Part shown: positions 18,840 through 27,475 of the stretch, one piece after another
Numbering within the stretch: position 1 is the stretch's first letter
How the letters are laid out: every line of letters starts with the position of its first letter
Notes under the pieces: generated by a model
Databases searched by the model: none
What the model was told of the DNA's origin: nothing
Seen by the model: only the letters and a program-made list of their open reading frames with translations
Assembly: GCF_045689245.1 (NCBI RefSeq)
Contig: NZ_CP136865.1
Coordinates: forward strand, 744,001 to 808,000
Length of the DNA: 64,000 nt
Source of the DNA: Congregibacter brevis
GTDB lineage: Bacteria > Pseudomonadota > Gammaproteobacteria > Pseudomonadales > Halieaceae
Direction: 5' to 3'
Position numbers and translations under genes: made by a program

Positions 18840-19052
18840 TGGTGAGCTCCTTTTATTCGGATACCGGCAACAGCTGTGCTGTCGTTTACAGTCATGTTGT
18901 GAATATGCAAACTACTTTATAAAACAAAGTAAGTTGAGTCAATATCTCTCGGATACATTAATGAGTCTTGTCAAAGTCGAGGTTTTGTTAGGGGAGGATC
19001 TTTACTAGAACGGCTTTAGTAGAGCGGTTAAATCAGTTAAGAGTGAGCAGAG

Positions 19053-19946
19053 CTAAGTAGCTTTTTTCGGAGAAGGCTTCTGAAGATAGCTAATCAGCGT
19101 ATCCCCGCCGCGGTAATCCTGATGGCTCATGAGAGAGTCCAGAAACAGATAGAAGAGCTCCGCCTGGGAACTGACCTCAAGTTTTGCATAGGCGTGTTTT
19201 CGGTGGAGTTTCACTGTTTCGACAGAAATGCCAAGACGAGTCGCCACGGACTTGGTGCTGTGCCCATGAAGCACCAGATTGATGACCTGAGTTTCCCGTT
19301 CAGTTAACAAGCTGGAGCCAAAATCATCCAGCGCTAGATGCAAGTGCTCTCGAATACCGTCACCGGAACTGCTTTGGCTTGACCAGTGTTGTTTGCACAG
19401 TTCATCTATGGCGAGCTGTACACTGCGTAGCGTTCGAAGTTGAGCCTGGCTAAAGCGTTGTTGGGCAACACGGCCCAAGGCGACATTTACGAATGCGTCT
19501 TGACCAACCTCCACCAGAAAACCGCATTCGTCCGTAAAGCCACAGCTGCGATACCAGCTGTGGTAGTACTCGCTGTCCCTGAAGCGCGCGGGGGCGAGTT
19601 CCTTCAAGAGGAAAACGCCAAAGCGCCCCTCCTCGTTGGCTGCCTTGTAAAAGGGGTCTAGGAGAAAAGCACCGGCGAGGAAGCGCTCCATGGTGTCACT
19701 GGCGCGAGCTCGGGGTTTTTCACTGTAAACGAGACTGGGTAGGTCCCCCCCGGCGTAGTAGATCACCGTGGCATCATCGACGGGCACCAAAGCCCTGAGC
19801 CCCGCTATTAGCTCATCTGCAAAGCGCTCAGTCCCCAACGCCGGTAGACAGCTGGCGATCAGTTCCGATAATGCGGCAAGCTTAGGGTCAAGATGTGATG
19901 CCAATGAGTGCTCAATGGTGTGTTTGGACGGAAGGGTATCCATCAT
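19053..19946 (-). CDS. LuxR-type transcriptional regulator
   Basis: A 297-residue regulator. The C-terminal domain has the complete LuxR HTH, LTERETQVINLVLHGHSTKS followed by VATRLGISVETVKLHRKHAYAKL (about residues 212-255). The N-terminal 190 residues (for example FLLDPFYKAANEEGRFGVF and YHSWYRSCGFTDECGF) look like a PAS/GAF-type sensory domain rather than a response-regulator receiver or the acyl-homoserine-lactone fold. It is divergent from the glutaryl-CoA dehydrogenase gene across about 125 bp, which makes it a candidate regulator of that operon. The ligand is unknown. Confidence 0.87.
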   Translation of the reverse strand: MMDTLPSKHTIEHSLASHLDPKLAALSELIASCLPALGTERFADELIAGLRALVPVDDATVIYYAGGDLPSLVYSEKPRARASDTMERFLAGAFLLDPFYKAANEEGRFGVFLLKELAPARFRDSEYYHSWYRSCGFTDECGFLVEVGQDAFVNVALGRVAQQRFSQAQLRTLRSVQLAIDELCKQHWSSQSSSGDGIREHLHLALDDFGSSLLTERETQVINLVLHGHSTKSVATRLGISVETVKLHRKHAYAKLEVSSQAELFYLFLDSLMSHQDYRGGDTLISYLQKPSPKKAT

Positions 19947-20010
19947 AGCGTTCGTTGCGGCCTCGCGGAATACACCTGATGTGAGGCATGTTCGCGTACC
20001 ACTCTCGCGT

Positions 20011-20016
20011 TATAGT
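20011..20016 (+). promoter_or_regulatory. Possible -10 box of the glutaryl-CoA dehydrogenase promoter
   Basis: TATAGT, five of six matches to the sigma-70 consensus, lies 58 bp before the likely ATG at 20074, in the divergent intergenic region with the LuxR-type gene. The upstream -35 candidate (TGTTCG with a 16-base spacer) is poor, as expected if an activator is needed. Assignment is by eye only. Confidence 0.35.
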
Positions 20017-20073
20017 GATTGCCAAAATTGTCACGCATTATTTCGGACTGAAACGTAATTGGATGAAGCTAGG

Positions 20074-21261
20074 ATGACGGCACAAAAAATGCGCTGGGAA
20101 AAACTCGACTGGAAAGATCCATTTTCTTTGGAGTCTCAGCTTAATGACGAACAGCGGATGGTTCGTGATTCTGCGGCGCAATATGCGACCGCGAAATTAC
20201 TGCCGCGCGTGAAGGAAGCGTTTCGCAAGGAAGATACGGACCTGACGATTTTCCGCGAGATGGGAGAGCTCGGTTTGCTGGGGTCGACGATTGACGGCTA
20301 CGGCTGTCCCGGCGTCGACTACACCAGTTACGGTCTTATTGCTCGAGAGGTTGAGCGCGTGGATTCAGGCTATCGATCCATGCTCAGCGTTCAATCATCG
20401 CTGGTTATGTACCCCATCTATGCCTATGGAACGGAAGAGCAACGAGAGAAGTATCTACCCAAACTCGCGACGGGGGAGTGGATAGGCTGCTTCGGTCTCA
20501 CAGAGCCCGATTATGGTTCGGACCCCGGGGGTATGGTTACCCGTGCGAAAAGTGTTGATGGTGGATACCGAATCAGCGGCGCAAAAATGTGGATCAGTAA
20601 TAGTCCTGTGGCAGATGTTTTTGTTGTTTGGGCGAAAACTGACGACGGCGTGATTCGCGGTTTTGTACTCGAGAAGGGAATGGAAGGCCTAAGCGCCCCT
20701 AAAATTGAAGGCAAGCTTGCGCTGCGCGCATCGATCACTGGCGAAATTGTGATGGATGAAGTTCTCGTGAGTGAACAGCAGCTGCTGCCCAATGTGCAGG
20801 GACTAAAAGGCCCTTTCGGTTGTCTGAACAACGCGCGCTACGGCATCGCCTGGGGAGCTTTGGGTGCGGCAGAAACCTGCTGGCATGCGGCGCTGGATTA
20901 CACCATGGAGCGCAAGCAATTTAACAAACCCCTCGCTGCAAATCAGCTGATCCAGCTCAAACTAGCGGATATGCAAACGGAGATCGCTTTAGGTCTTCAG
21001 GGCTGTGCCCGGGCTGGGCAGCTCATGGATGCCGGAGCAATCTCGCCTGACCTTATCTCGCTGATCAAGCGTAATTCTTGCGGCAAAGCGCTGGATGTGG
21101 CGCGCCAAGCCCGGGACATGCTCGGCGGTAATGGTATCTCCGATGAATATCCTGTCATGCGCCATATGATGAACCTTGAGGTAGTTAACACCTACGAAGG
21201 GACGCACGATATTCATGCATTGATCCTTGGCCGCTCACAGACAGACATTCCCGCTTTTTGA
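20074..21261 (+). CDS. gcdH: Glutaryl-CoA dehydrogenase
   Basis: A 395-residue FAD acyl-CoA dehydrogenase that converts glutaryl-CoA to crotonyl-CoA and CO2, in lysine, tryptophan or cadaverine catabolism. The N-terminus MRWEKLDWKDPFSLESQL and the segments GYGCPGVDYTSYGLIAREVE, CFGLTEPDYGSDPGGM and RKQFNKPLAANQL are characteristic of GcdH rather than other ACADs. The catalytic base is Glu375 in NTYEGTHDIHALILGR. The ATG at 20074 is preferred; a TTG at 20059 adds five residues. The TGA overlaps the ATG of the CoA-transferase (TGATG), so the two are coupled. Confidence 0.93.
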   Translation: MTAQKMRWEKLDWKDPFSLESQLNDEQRMVRDSAAQYATAKLLPRVKEAFRKEDTDLTIFREMGELGLLGSTIDGYGCPGVDYTSYGLIAREVERVDSGYRSMLSVQSSLVMYPIYAYGTEEQREKYLPKLATGEWIGCFGLTEPDYGSDPGGMVTRAKSVDGGYRISGAKMWISNSPVADVFVVWAKTDDGVIRGFVLEKGMEGLSAPKIEGKLALRASITGEIVMDEVLVSEQQLLPNVQGLKGPFGCLNNARYGIAWGALGAAETCWHAALDYTMERKQFNKPLAANQLIQLKLADMQTEIALGLQGCARAGQLMDAGAISPDLISLIKRNSCGKALDVARQARDMLGGNGISDEYPVMRHMMNLEVVNTYEGTHDIHALILGRSQTDIPAF

Positions 21262-22442
21262 TGTCTGCACTCCACGGGCTGCGTGTTCTCGACTTGTCCC
21301 GGGTGCTCGCGGGGCCTTGGGCGAGTCAAACGCTTGCGGATCTGGGCGCAAACGTTATCAAGATAGAGCGTCCTGACGGTGGGGATGACACCCGCAGCTG
21401 GGGGCCCCCTTGGCTGGCGAACCCAGATGGCAATGACAGCGAGGAGTCTGCGTATTTCTTATGTACGAACCGCGGTAAGCGTTCCTTCCGAATCGATATT
21501 CAGTCTGCTGAGGGTCAAAACCGCCTGCGCGAGCTCGCGCGAGGCGCAGACGTGCTCATCGAAAACTTCAAAGTGGGGGCGGCGGCCCGTTACGGATTGG
21601 ATTACGAAAGCCTGAGCAGCGATAACCCCGGTTTGGTGTATTGCTCAATCACGGGCTTTGGACAAACGGGTCCTTTAGCGGCCAGACCCGGGTATGACTC
21701 TCTCGTGCAAGCGATGGGTGGGCTTATGAGTGTAACTGGTGAGGCCGATGGTCAGCCTGGCGCGGGTCCTCAAAAGGTGGGTGTGGCACTGACGGACATC
21801 ATGACCGGGCTCTATGCCAATGTGGGTATTCTCGCGGCGCTTGCCGAGAGAGCGCGGTCAGGTCTGGGTCAACAGGTAGATTTGGCGCTGCTGGATGTGA
21901 CTGCGGCAACTCTGGCAAATCAGGCCAGCAATTTTCTTGTGGGAGGCATCACACCTACGCGCCTGGGTAATGCCCACCCGAACATTGTGCCCTATCAGAG
22001 TTTTCGCGCCCGCGATCGCGAGTTTATTGTTGCAGTGGGTAATGACGCACAGTTCGTAAAGCTTGCCGCAGTTTTGGAAAAAGGGGATTTGGCGACGGAC
22101 CCCCGTTTTGCAAGGAATGCCGATCGCGTCTTGCACCGGGAGATCTTGATTCCCGTCTTAGCAGAGTGCTTTGCGGCCCGTGATGCGGCCGATTGGCTAA
22201 CAGCACTTGAGGCAGCAGGTATCCCGGCGGGTCCCATCAACACTGTCGCCGAGGCGCTTAGCGAACCGCAACTTGCCGCACGGGAGATGATCGTCGATTT
22301 ACCCCACCCGGATAACAGCGATCTGAGAGTTGTAGGTAGTCCCATAAAGCTATCCCGAACCCCGGTTTCCTACCATCGACCGCCGCCGCGTCTTGGAGAA
22401 CATGACGAAGATCTCAAGCTTGACCCCTGGGGCGATGCTTAA
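21261..22442 (+). CDS. Family III CoA-transferase (CaiB/BaiF), probable glutarate CoA-transferase
   Basis: A 393-residue CoA-transferase of the formyl-CoA transferase class. LRVLDLSRVLAGPWASQTLADLG and VIKIERPDGGDDTRSWGPP at the N-terminus, GFGQTGPLAARPGYDSLVQA, and ALTDIMTGLYANVGILAAL (with the probable catalytic Asp) are family hallmarks. Because it overlaps gcdH in TGATG fashion, the natural reading is activation of glutarate to glutaryl-CoA using succinyl-CoA, as in other gcdH-linked members; this is inference from context. The start is the ATG at 21261. Confidence 0.9.
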   Translation: MSALHGLRVLDLSRVLAGPWASQTLADLGANVIKIERPDGGDDTRSWGPPWLANPDGNDSEESAYFLCTNRGKRSFRIDIQSAEGQNRLRELARGADVLIENFKVGAAARYGLDYESLSSDNPGLVYCSITGFGQTGPLAARPGYDSLVQAMGGLMSVTGEADGQPGAGPQKVGVALTDIMTGLYANVGILAALAERARSGLGQQVDLALLDVTAATLANQASNFLVGGITPTRLGNAHPNIVPYQSFRARDREFIVAVGNDAQFVKLAAVLEKGDLATDPRFARNADRVLHREILIPVLAECFAARDAADWLTALEAAGIPAGPINTVAEALSEPQLAAREMIVDLPHPDNSDLRVVGSPIKLSRTPVSYHRPPPRLGEHDEDLKLDPWGDA

Positions 22443-22490
22443 GCGTATTTCTGTGGTACAAGTTTTCGATCAATCCCAGAGGAGTAACGG

Positions 22491-23642
22491 GTGAAATTGC
22501 TGCTAAAAATTCTCGCTAGCCTTGGAGTCCTCCTAGCTCTACTGGCGCTTTACGTGACTTTCTCGCATCAACCCGAAGACTTCCCGGCGGGTAGCGAAAG
22601 TGAGGCTCGCCTGGCTGCGGGACCGTGGTCTGTCGCAAGCTTTGCGGAGGTTTTTGTTGATCGTGACCGGCCCACCCCGCCCAATGGCGATTATCTCGGC
22701 GACGATTCGCGTTCCTTGGACGGTAACGTGTGGTATCCCTTTGAGGCAGAAGCCGGCCCGCGACCTCTGTTGGTCTTTAGTCATGGGTTTACCTCTAGCC
22801 GCAGTAACGGCACTTACCTTGCTGAACATCTTGCGAGCCACGGTTTTGTAGTGGTCGCCGTCGACTATCCCCTGACAAGCATGGGTGCGCCGGGAGGCGC
22901 CTTGGTCGAAGATGTGATCAATCAGCCGGGAGACATCAGTTTTCTTATAGATACTTTGCTGGGCTATAGCGCGGTCTCCGGACACGCTTTGTCCGGGAAG
23001 GTTGATGCTGAGCGCGTCGGCGTATTGGGTATTTCCCTGGGCGGTTTAACGTCTACCCTTGCAGGGTTTCATCCCAAGTGGCGTGACCGACGTATCGGTG
23101 CCGTGATGTCCATTGCCGGCCCAACAAATTTCTTCACCTCAGACTTCTTTGAAACAGCAGATCTTCCTTTCATGATGTTCGCCGGCGATTTGGATGTACT
23201 GGTGCCCTACGCCAGTAATGCGGCTCCAGTGCTTGAGAAGAAGCCGGGGGCCGAGCTCGTAACCTTGGCAGGTGGATCTCATACCGGGTTTTCTGGTGGT
23301 ACGGCTTTGCTCAGAGCGATGGACAATACTGACGCGCTGGGTTGTTGGTCCGTGGGTCGATACATCAAGCCCAATCAGGAGAGCCAATGGGAAGGTTTGT
23401 TCGGACCGGTAACGTTGGGTATTGATTACAGCGCGCCAAACGAACTGTGCACGGTCGACCCTCTTCCGAAAACGATGAACGTTCTTCGGCAGCAGATGAT
23501 CGCGCGTGTTGTGATTACCGCCTTCTTTGAGAAATACCTGGCAGCAGATTCCGTAGTTCAGGAGGCGGCGTCGGCGTTCTTAAGCAGCACTAGCATCACT
23601 GAAATCCCAGAGCTCAGCTACGCGGCAAGTGCTGCTGAATAA
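22491..23642 (+). CDS. Exported or membrane-anchored alpha/beta hydrolase (PAF-acetylhydrolase/dienelactone-hydrolase-like)
   Basis: A 383-residue hydrolase with an N-terminal hydrophobic segment (LLLKILASLGVLLALLALYV) that is a signal anchor or signal peptide, placing it in the periplasm. The oxyanion loop VFSHGFTSSRSNGTY and the nucleophile motif GVLGISLGGLTST (GxSxG) are clear. A His in GGSHTGFSGG is the probable base. The start is GTG at 22491 with GAGGAG upstream. It follows the CoA-transferase by 48 bp and may be part of the same transcript. Substrate unknown. Confidence 0.85.
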   Translation: MKLLLKILASLGVLLALLALYVTFSHQPEDFPAGSESEARLAAGPWSVASFAEVFVDRDRPTPPNGDYLGDDSRSLDGNVWYPFEAEAGPRPLLVFSHGFTSSRSNGTYLAEHLASHGFVVVAVDYPLTSMGAPGGALVEDVINQPGDISFLIDTLLGYSAVSGHALSGKVDAERVGVLGISLGGLTSTLAGFHPKWRDRRIGAVMSIAGPTNFFTSDFFETADLPFMMFAGDLDVLVPYASNAAPVLEKKPGAELVTLAGGSHTGFSGGTALLRAMDNTDALGCWSVGRYIKPNQESQWEGLFGPVTLGIDYSAPNELCTVDPLPKTMNVLRQQMIARVVITAFFEKYLAADSVVQEAASAFLSSTSITEIPELSYAASAAE

Positions 23643-23689
23643 TCAGCGACGGAAGCCCTCACATAAACCCCAATCAGTGCTGAAGGCAC

Positions 23690-24553
23690 TTAGCGGACGA
23701 TCGTGATCGGCGTCACCTTCGCCATGCGCCTCTGAGGATTAAGCGCCCGCATTTCAGGCACCAGGTCATTGAGCGCTGATTGGCGATTCTCCGGAGCAGG
23801 GTGTGTGCTCAGAAACTCTGCGGGACGACTGTCAGAGAGCCCTCCCATTTTCTGCCATAAGCTTACCGCGGCTTCGGGGTCGTATCCCGCGCGGGTCGCT
23901 AGCTCAATGCCAATTTGATCAGCCTCTGATTCCGCAACGCGGCTATTGGGAAGCTCCAGTGCCAGTTTGGCAGCAAGCGATGCGCCTGCCAGCGTTGCAA
24001 TGTGATTATCGGAGGCTACTCCGGCGGCTATGACGCCAACGTTGATAGCCATCGCCCGGGACATACGCTCGGCTGTGTGATTGGCTAGGGCGTGAGAGAT
24101 CTCGTGACCCATAATCTGAGCAAACTCGTCATCGGTGAGTTTGAGTTGTTCAAAGAGCCCGGTGTAGGCCGCCATGCGTCCACCAGCCATGCACCAGGCA
24201 TTCACCGTCTCATCATCATCGATGATTGCCACACTCCACTCCCAATCTGCAGAGTCAGGGTAAAGGGCAATTGCTTCGGTAACCAGACGGCCGGTGATAG
24301 TCGCGACGCGATCCGACATCCGAGGATCATCAATAAGTTTGTTTTCCTGATTCAGTTGACCAACGGTGCTCAGATACGCTTGCTTGGACTCAACAATCGC
24401 GGATTCGGGGGAGATCAGCATGAACTGGCTCCGTCCCGTGGGGCTGGTGGTGCAGGCTGTAAGTAGTGCTAAGAGTACGGGGGCCAGTACTGCGACTCGC
24501 GGAATTCGAGCAGCAGTGACTCTAAGAGCTCTGATGAATTCGTAAGCCTTCAT
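23690..24553 (-). CDS. M48 family metalloprotease, lipoprotein
   Basis: A periplasmic zinc protease of the M48 family (LoiP/YcaL-like). The lipobox is LLALLTAC and the next residues TTSPTGRSQFMLIS are very typical of this group. The zinc site is HEISH in IMGHEISHALANHTAERMS, with the third ligand Glu in ESEADQIGIELATRAGYDP. The C-terminus contains FLSTHPAPENR, also typical. I chose the ATG at 24553 because the ATG at 24604 adds 17 residues before an already long signal peptide; neither has a good Shine-Dalgarno. The predicted role is envelope protein quality control. Confidence 0.87.
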   Translation of the reverse strand: MKAYEFIRALRVTAARIPRVAVLAPVLLALLTACTTSPTGRSQFMLISPESAIVESKQAYLSTVGQLNQENKLIDDPRMSDRVATITGRLVTEAIALYPDSADWEWSVAIIDDDETVNAWCMAGGRMAAYTGLFEQLKLTDDEFAQIMGHEISHALANHTAERMSRAMAINVGVIAAGVASDNHIATLAGASLAAKLALELPNSRVAESEADQIGIELATRAGYDPEAAVSLWQKMGGLSDSRPAEFLSTHPAPENRQSALNDLVPEMRALNPQRRMAKVTPITIVR

Positions 24554-24693
24554 GAAAGGTTGCTGTAAATCATGTTGTAAAGAGTGCTGTTGTCTCAAAC
24601 GCATGCTTGGGTCTTCTACGCAATAACGAGTTACTTACTTTGATTGCGATGGGGGCGAAAAATTCCGCTCTCGTCGCGTCTGGTTTTCCGGCG

Positions 24694-26337
24694 CTATCGA
24701 GGACTCTCTAGTTCTTCAACGCGCGCGGCCGCTTCGGCTTCCCAGGTCGTTGCCTGAAGCATGACGTGGAACAGCTGGTTTTGTTCTACTGAACCCATAG
24801 CGCCGGCAGCGCCAGGACCCGTCGCGTAAACTGCTACATCCTCACCGCCATGGGTTTCTGCACTAAGAGGTACCAGCGCCTCCTGATGGTAACCGGGTTT
24901 GGTGGTGTCTACCTCAGAGATGTCTTGTCGACCGCCTAAAGGGGGCTCGGCATAGGTACTGTCCGCATTGAGTTGCGCACCATGATCGCGATATCCCCTG
25001 CCATTCATGTAGCCAAGGGTCGTGTAAGGTAGGCCGTTATCATCCAATAGTGGCTCGTCACTCCAGGGGGGGACGACCTTTCCGAGAATTGGGTTTCCTC
25101 GTTTGGGGTATCCCGCCATCGTGAATACGTGACTGTGGTCGGCCGTGACCATGACGAGTGTGTCATCGGCTGCCGTGTTTTTCATAACGGCCGCAACAGC
25201 CTCGGACAGCTCGATAGTGTCGTTTAGCGCATTGGAAGCGTTACCCGCGTGGTGAGCATGATCGATACGCCCCGCCTCCACCACCAACAAAAAGCCTTCA
25301 TCACTGTCTTGCAAGAGCTCAAGCGCCTTGAGGGTCATTGCAGTGAGGCTGGGCTGCTCGGCATCGGGTACTGCTCGCTCGGATGCGTATGCCATATGAG
25401 AGTCGCTGAATAGGCCGAGGACTGGTGCACTTGTTACCGACGCCATCTCTGATTTGTCGCTTGCGTAGCTACCATCGGGGTATGCGGACTGCCATTCCGC
25501 GATGAGGTTTCTCTCATCAGCTCGGCGTCCACCTTCTTGGGATTTTGGCAGGAAATGCCGGCGACCACCGCCTAGAGCCACCTCAATGCCGTTGCTCACA
25601 CCGGAGCCAAACTGCGCGTTTAAGCGCTCACGCGACGCCAGAAACTGTGCGGCGATATCCTCGCAACCCTGGGCCCTTGCTTCATCAGAGAGCTCGGCAT
25701 CATCTTCCCAATCGCGATTGGCGGTCTTTGCATAAGTCGCTGCAGGCGTGGCGTGGGTGATACGCGCGGTACTTACAACGCCCGTGGCTTTGCCTGCCAG
25801 TTCCGCTATCTCTAACAGCGATAGAAGCTCAGCGCCCTGACCGCTTTGGCAGTCCTCTTGCACGACTCGCTCATCGATACCGAAGACGCCGATCTTGGTT
25901 TTCACGCCTGTCATAATTGCGCTCATGGTGCCAGCGGAGTCGGGGGTCTGCGAGTCCACGTTGTAGGTTTTAACCAGACCCGTAACGGGGAACTCTTCAA
26001 AGCTCAGGCGGTTTTCTTCACCGCTGTTTCCCGCTTGTTGTCCCGCAAGAATCCGCGCGGCCGTAATAGTGGAAATGCCCATGCCGTCGCCCAGGAAGAT
26101 CACCACATTTTTGGCTTTGCCTTTAGACCCACCCATGGCTAGGGATCTTGAGACACGCGCCTGTGCGTCGGTATACCAGGGGCTTGTCAGTTGATAATCG
26201 GGAATCGGCGAGTCAGCCACAGACACCATAGTCATTAGCTGAGTAGGCGCCTCCTTGGTGTCAGACTCGACTATGGTGACGTTACTGCAGCCGGTCAGCA
26301 GCAAACCAAGACTTAGGGAACTAATAACGCGGATCAT
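24694..26337 (-). CDS. phoA: Alkaline phosphatase, lipoprotein
   Basis: A 547-residue alkaline phosphatase of the PhoA superfamily, anchored by a lipobox (LLLTGC, Cys17). Metal and catalytic residues are visible: Asp in IFLGDGMGIST (about 84), the phosphorylated Ser134 in TPDSAGTMSAIMTG, VEAGRIDHAHHAGN, and TADHSHVF. A C-terminal THGGEDVAVYATGPGA supplies the last zinc His. It would release phosphate from organic esters in the periplasm. It lies 62 bp downstream of gpsA on the same strand. The gene symbol reflects superfamily, not proven orthology. Confidence 0.92.
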   Translation of the reverse strand: MIRVISSLSLGLLLTGCSNVTIVESDTKEAPTQLMTMVSVADSPIPDYQLTSPWYTDAQARVSRSLAMGGSKGKAKNVVIFLGDGMGISTITAARILAGQQAGNSGEENRLSFEEFPVTGLVKTYNVDSQTPDSAGTMSAIMTGVKTKIGVFGIDERVVQEDCQSGQGAELLSLLEIAELAGKATGVVSTARITHATPAATYAKTANRDWEDDAELSDEARAQGCEDIAAQFLASRERLNAQFGSGVSNGIEVALGGGRRHFLPKSQEGGRRADERNLIAEWQSAYPDGSYASDKSEMASVTSAPVLGLFSDSHMAYASERAVPDAEQPSLTAMTLKALELLQDSDEGFLLVVEAGRIDHAHHAGNASNALNDTIELSEAVAAVMKNTAADDTLVMVTADHSHVFTMAGYPKRGNPILGKVVPPWSDEPLLDDNGLPYTTLGYMNGRGYRDHGAQLNADSTYAEPPLGGRQDISEVDTTKPGYHQEALVPLSAETHGGEDVAVYATGPGAAGAMGSVEQNQLFHVMLQATTWEAEAAARVEELESPR

Positions 26338-26399
26338 CTCTGGGGTCTCTCGAAAGTTAAAGTTTCAACGTATTCAGTACTACGGATTCTGCAGCATAC

Positions 26400-27404
26400 T
26401 CAGCCGGGTTCTGACTCAGCGCCCGCTGCTGTTCTTAACAGGCCTCGGTAAGCCCCGCGAGCGTTTGTCTCTCCGCTGACAACGCGATAAACATCTCGTG
26501 CAATGGGCATATCGATACCGTATTGCTCCGCTAAAGCCATCACAGCTGGCGCACTCTTTGCACCCTCTGCGACCATGAACATCTCACTGGCGATCTGCTC
26601 CATAGATTTGCCTTTGCCAAGCTCAATGCCCACATGACGGTTGCGGCTCTGAGAGCTGGTGCAGGTGGCGATCATGTCGCCCATACCTGCAAGTCCCGCA
26701 AACGTTTCAGCCCGACCACCCATCGCAACTCCTAGGCGAGTTACTTCCGCAAGGCCTCGGGTGATCAAAGCGGCACGAGTGTTGTCACCAGCTCCCTGAC
26801 CATCGCCCATGCCCACAGCGATTGCGATGATGTTCTTGAGGACACCACCGAGCTCGCAGCCGATGACATCGGTGTTTGTATAAACACGAAACAAACCGCT
26901 CTTGAATACCCTCTGAAGAGATCGAACAATAATGTCGTCGTCCATGGCTATGACACTTGCCGCCGCTTGGCCGGCCATGATCTCTCTGGCCAAGTTCGGG
27001 CCAGTAAGCACGCCCACCGGATGTCCCGGAAGAATTTCGGTGATGATCTCGGTCATGCGCATACGTGTGTCGAGTTCCAGCCCTTTCGTGAGGCTGATCA
27101 CCGGCACCCAGGCGCGTAAGTGCTTCTTCACTTCCACAAGTACGCTGCGAAAGTTCTGCGATGGAATACCCATGACGACAACATCGGCGTTGGTCACGGC
27201 CTCGCCGATATCATTGGTTGCGCGCAGGCTCTCTGGCAAAGGTGCATCGGGCAAATAGGTCTGGTTGCGATGGGCGTTGTTGATTTCGTCGACCGTTTCG
27301 GGATTGCGTGCCCAAATTGTCACGGGTGCATTCCGCGTTGTAAGTGCGGCGACCGTGGTGCCCCAGGAACCACCCCCCAGTACGGCAATTTTCAGATCGC
27401 TCAT
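26400..27404 (-). CDS. gpsA: NAD(P)-dependent glycerol-3-phosphate dehydrogenase
   Basis: A 334-residue cytoplasmic dehydrogenase making sn-glycerol-3-phosphate from dihydroxyacetone phosphate for phospholipid synthesis. The Rossmann motif AVLGGGSWGTTVA is at the N-terminus; LTGPNLAREI and the catalytic-Lys region GCELGGVLKNIIAIAVGM follow, then GDNTRAALITRGLAEV. AAGGAG lies upstream of the ATG at 27404. It follows the HAD-PlsC fusion gene by about 70 bp, so phospholipid precursor synthesis and acylation genes are side by side. Confidence 0.95.
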   Translation of the reverse strand: MSDLKIAVLGGGSWGTTVAALTTRNAPVTIWARNPETVDEINNAHRNQTYLPDAPLPESLRATNDIGEAVTNADVVVMGIPSQNFRSVLVEVKKHLRAWVPVISLTKGLELDTRMRMTEIITEILPGHPVGVLTGPNLAREIMAGQAAASVIAMDDDIIVRSLQRVFKSGLFRVYTNTDVIGCELGGVLKNIIAIAVGMGDGQGAGDNTRAALITRGLAEVTRLGVAMGGRAETFAGLAGMGDMIATCTSSQSRNRHVGIELGKGKSMEQIASEMFMVAEGAKSAPAVMALAEQYGIDMPIARDVYRVVSGETNARGAYRGLLRTAAGAESEPG

Positions 27405-27475
27405 TTTATTCTCCTTATATGACGAAATGACTAAGCTGCTCTTTCTTCGCTGCTACGGCTTAAGCGGTTCCCGCT

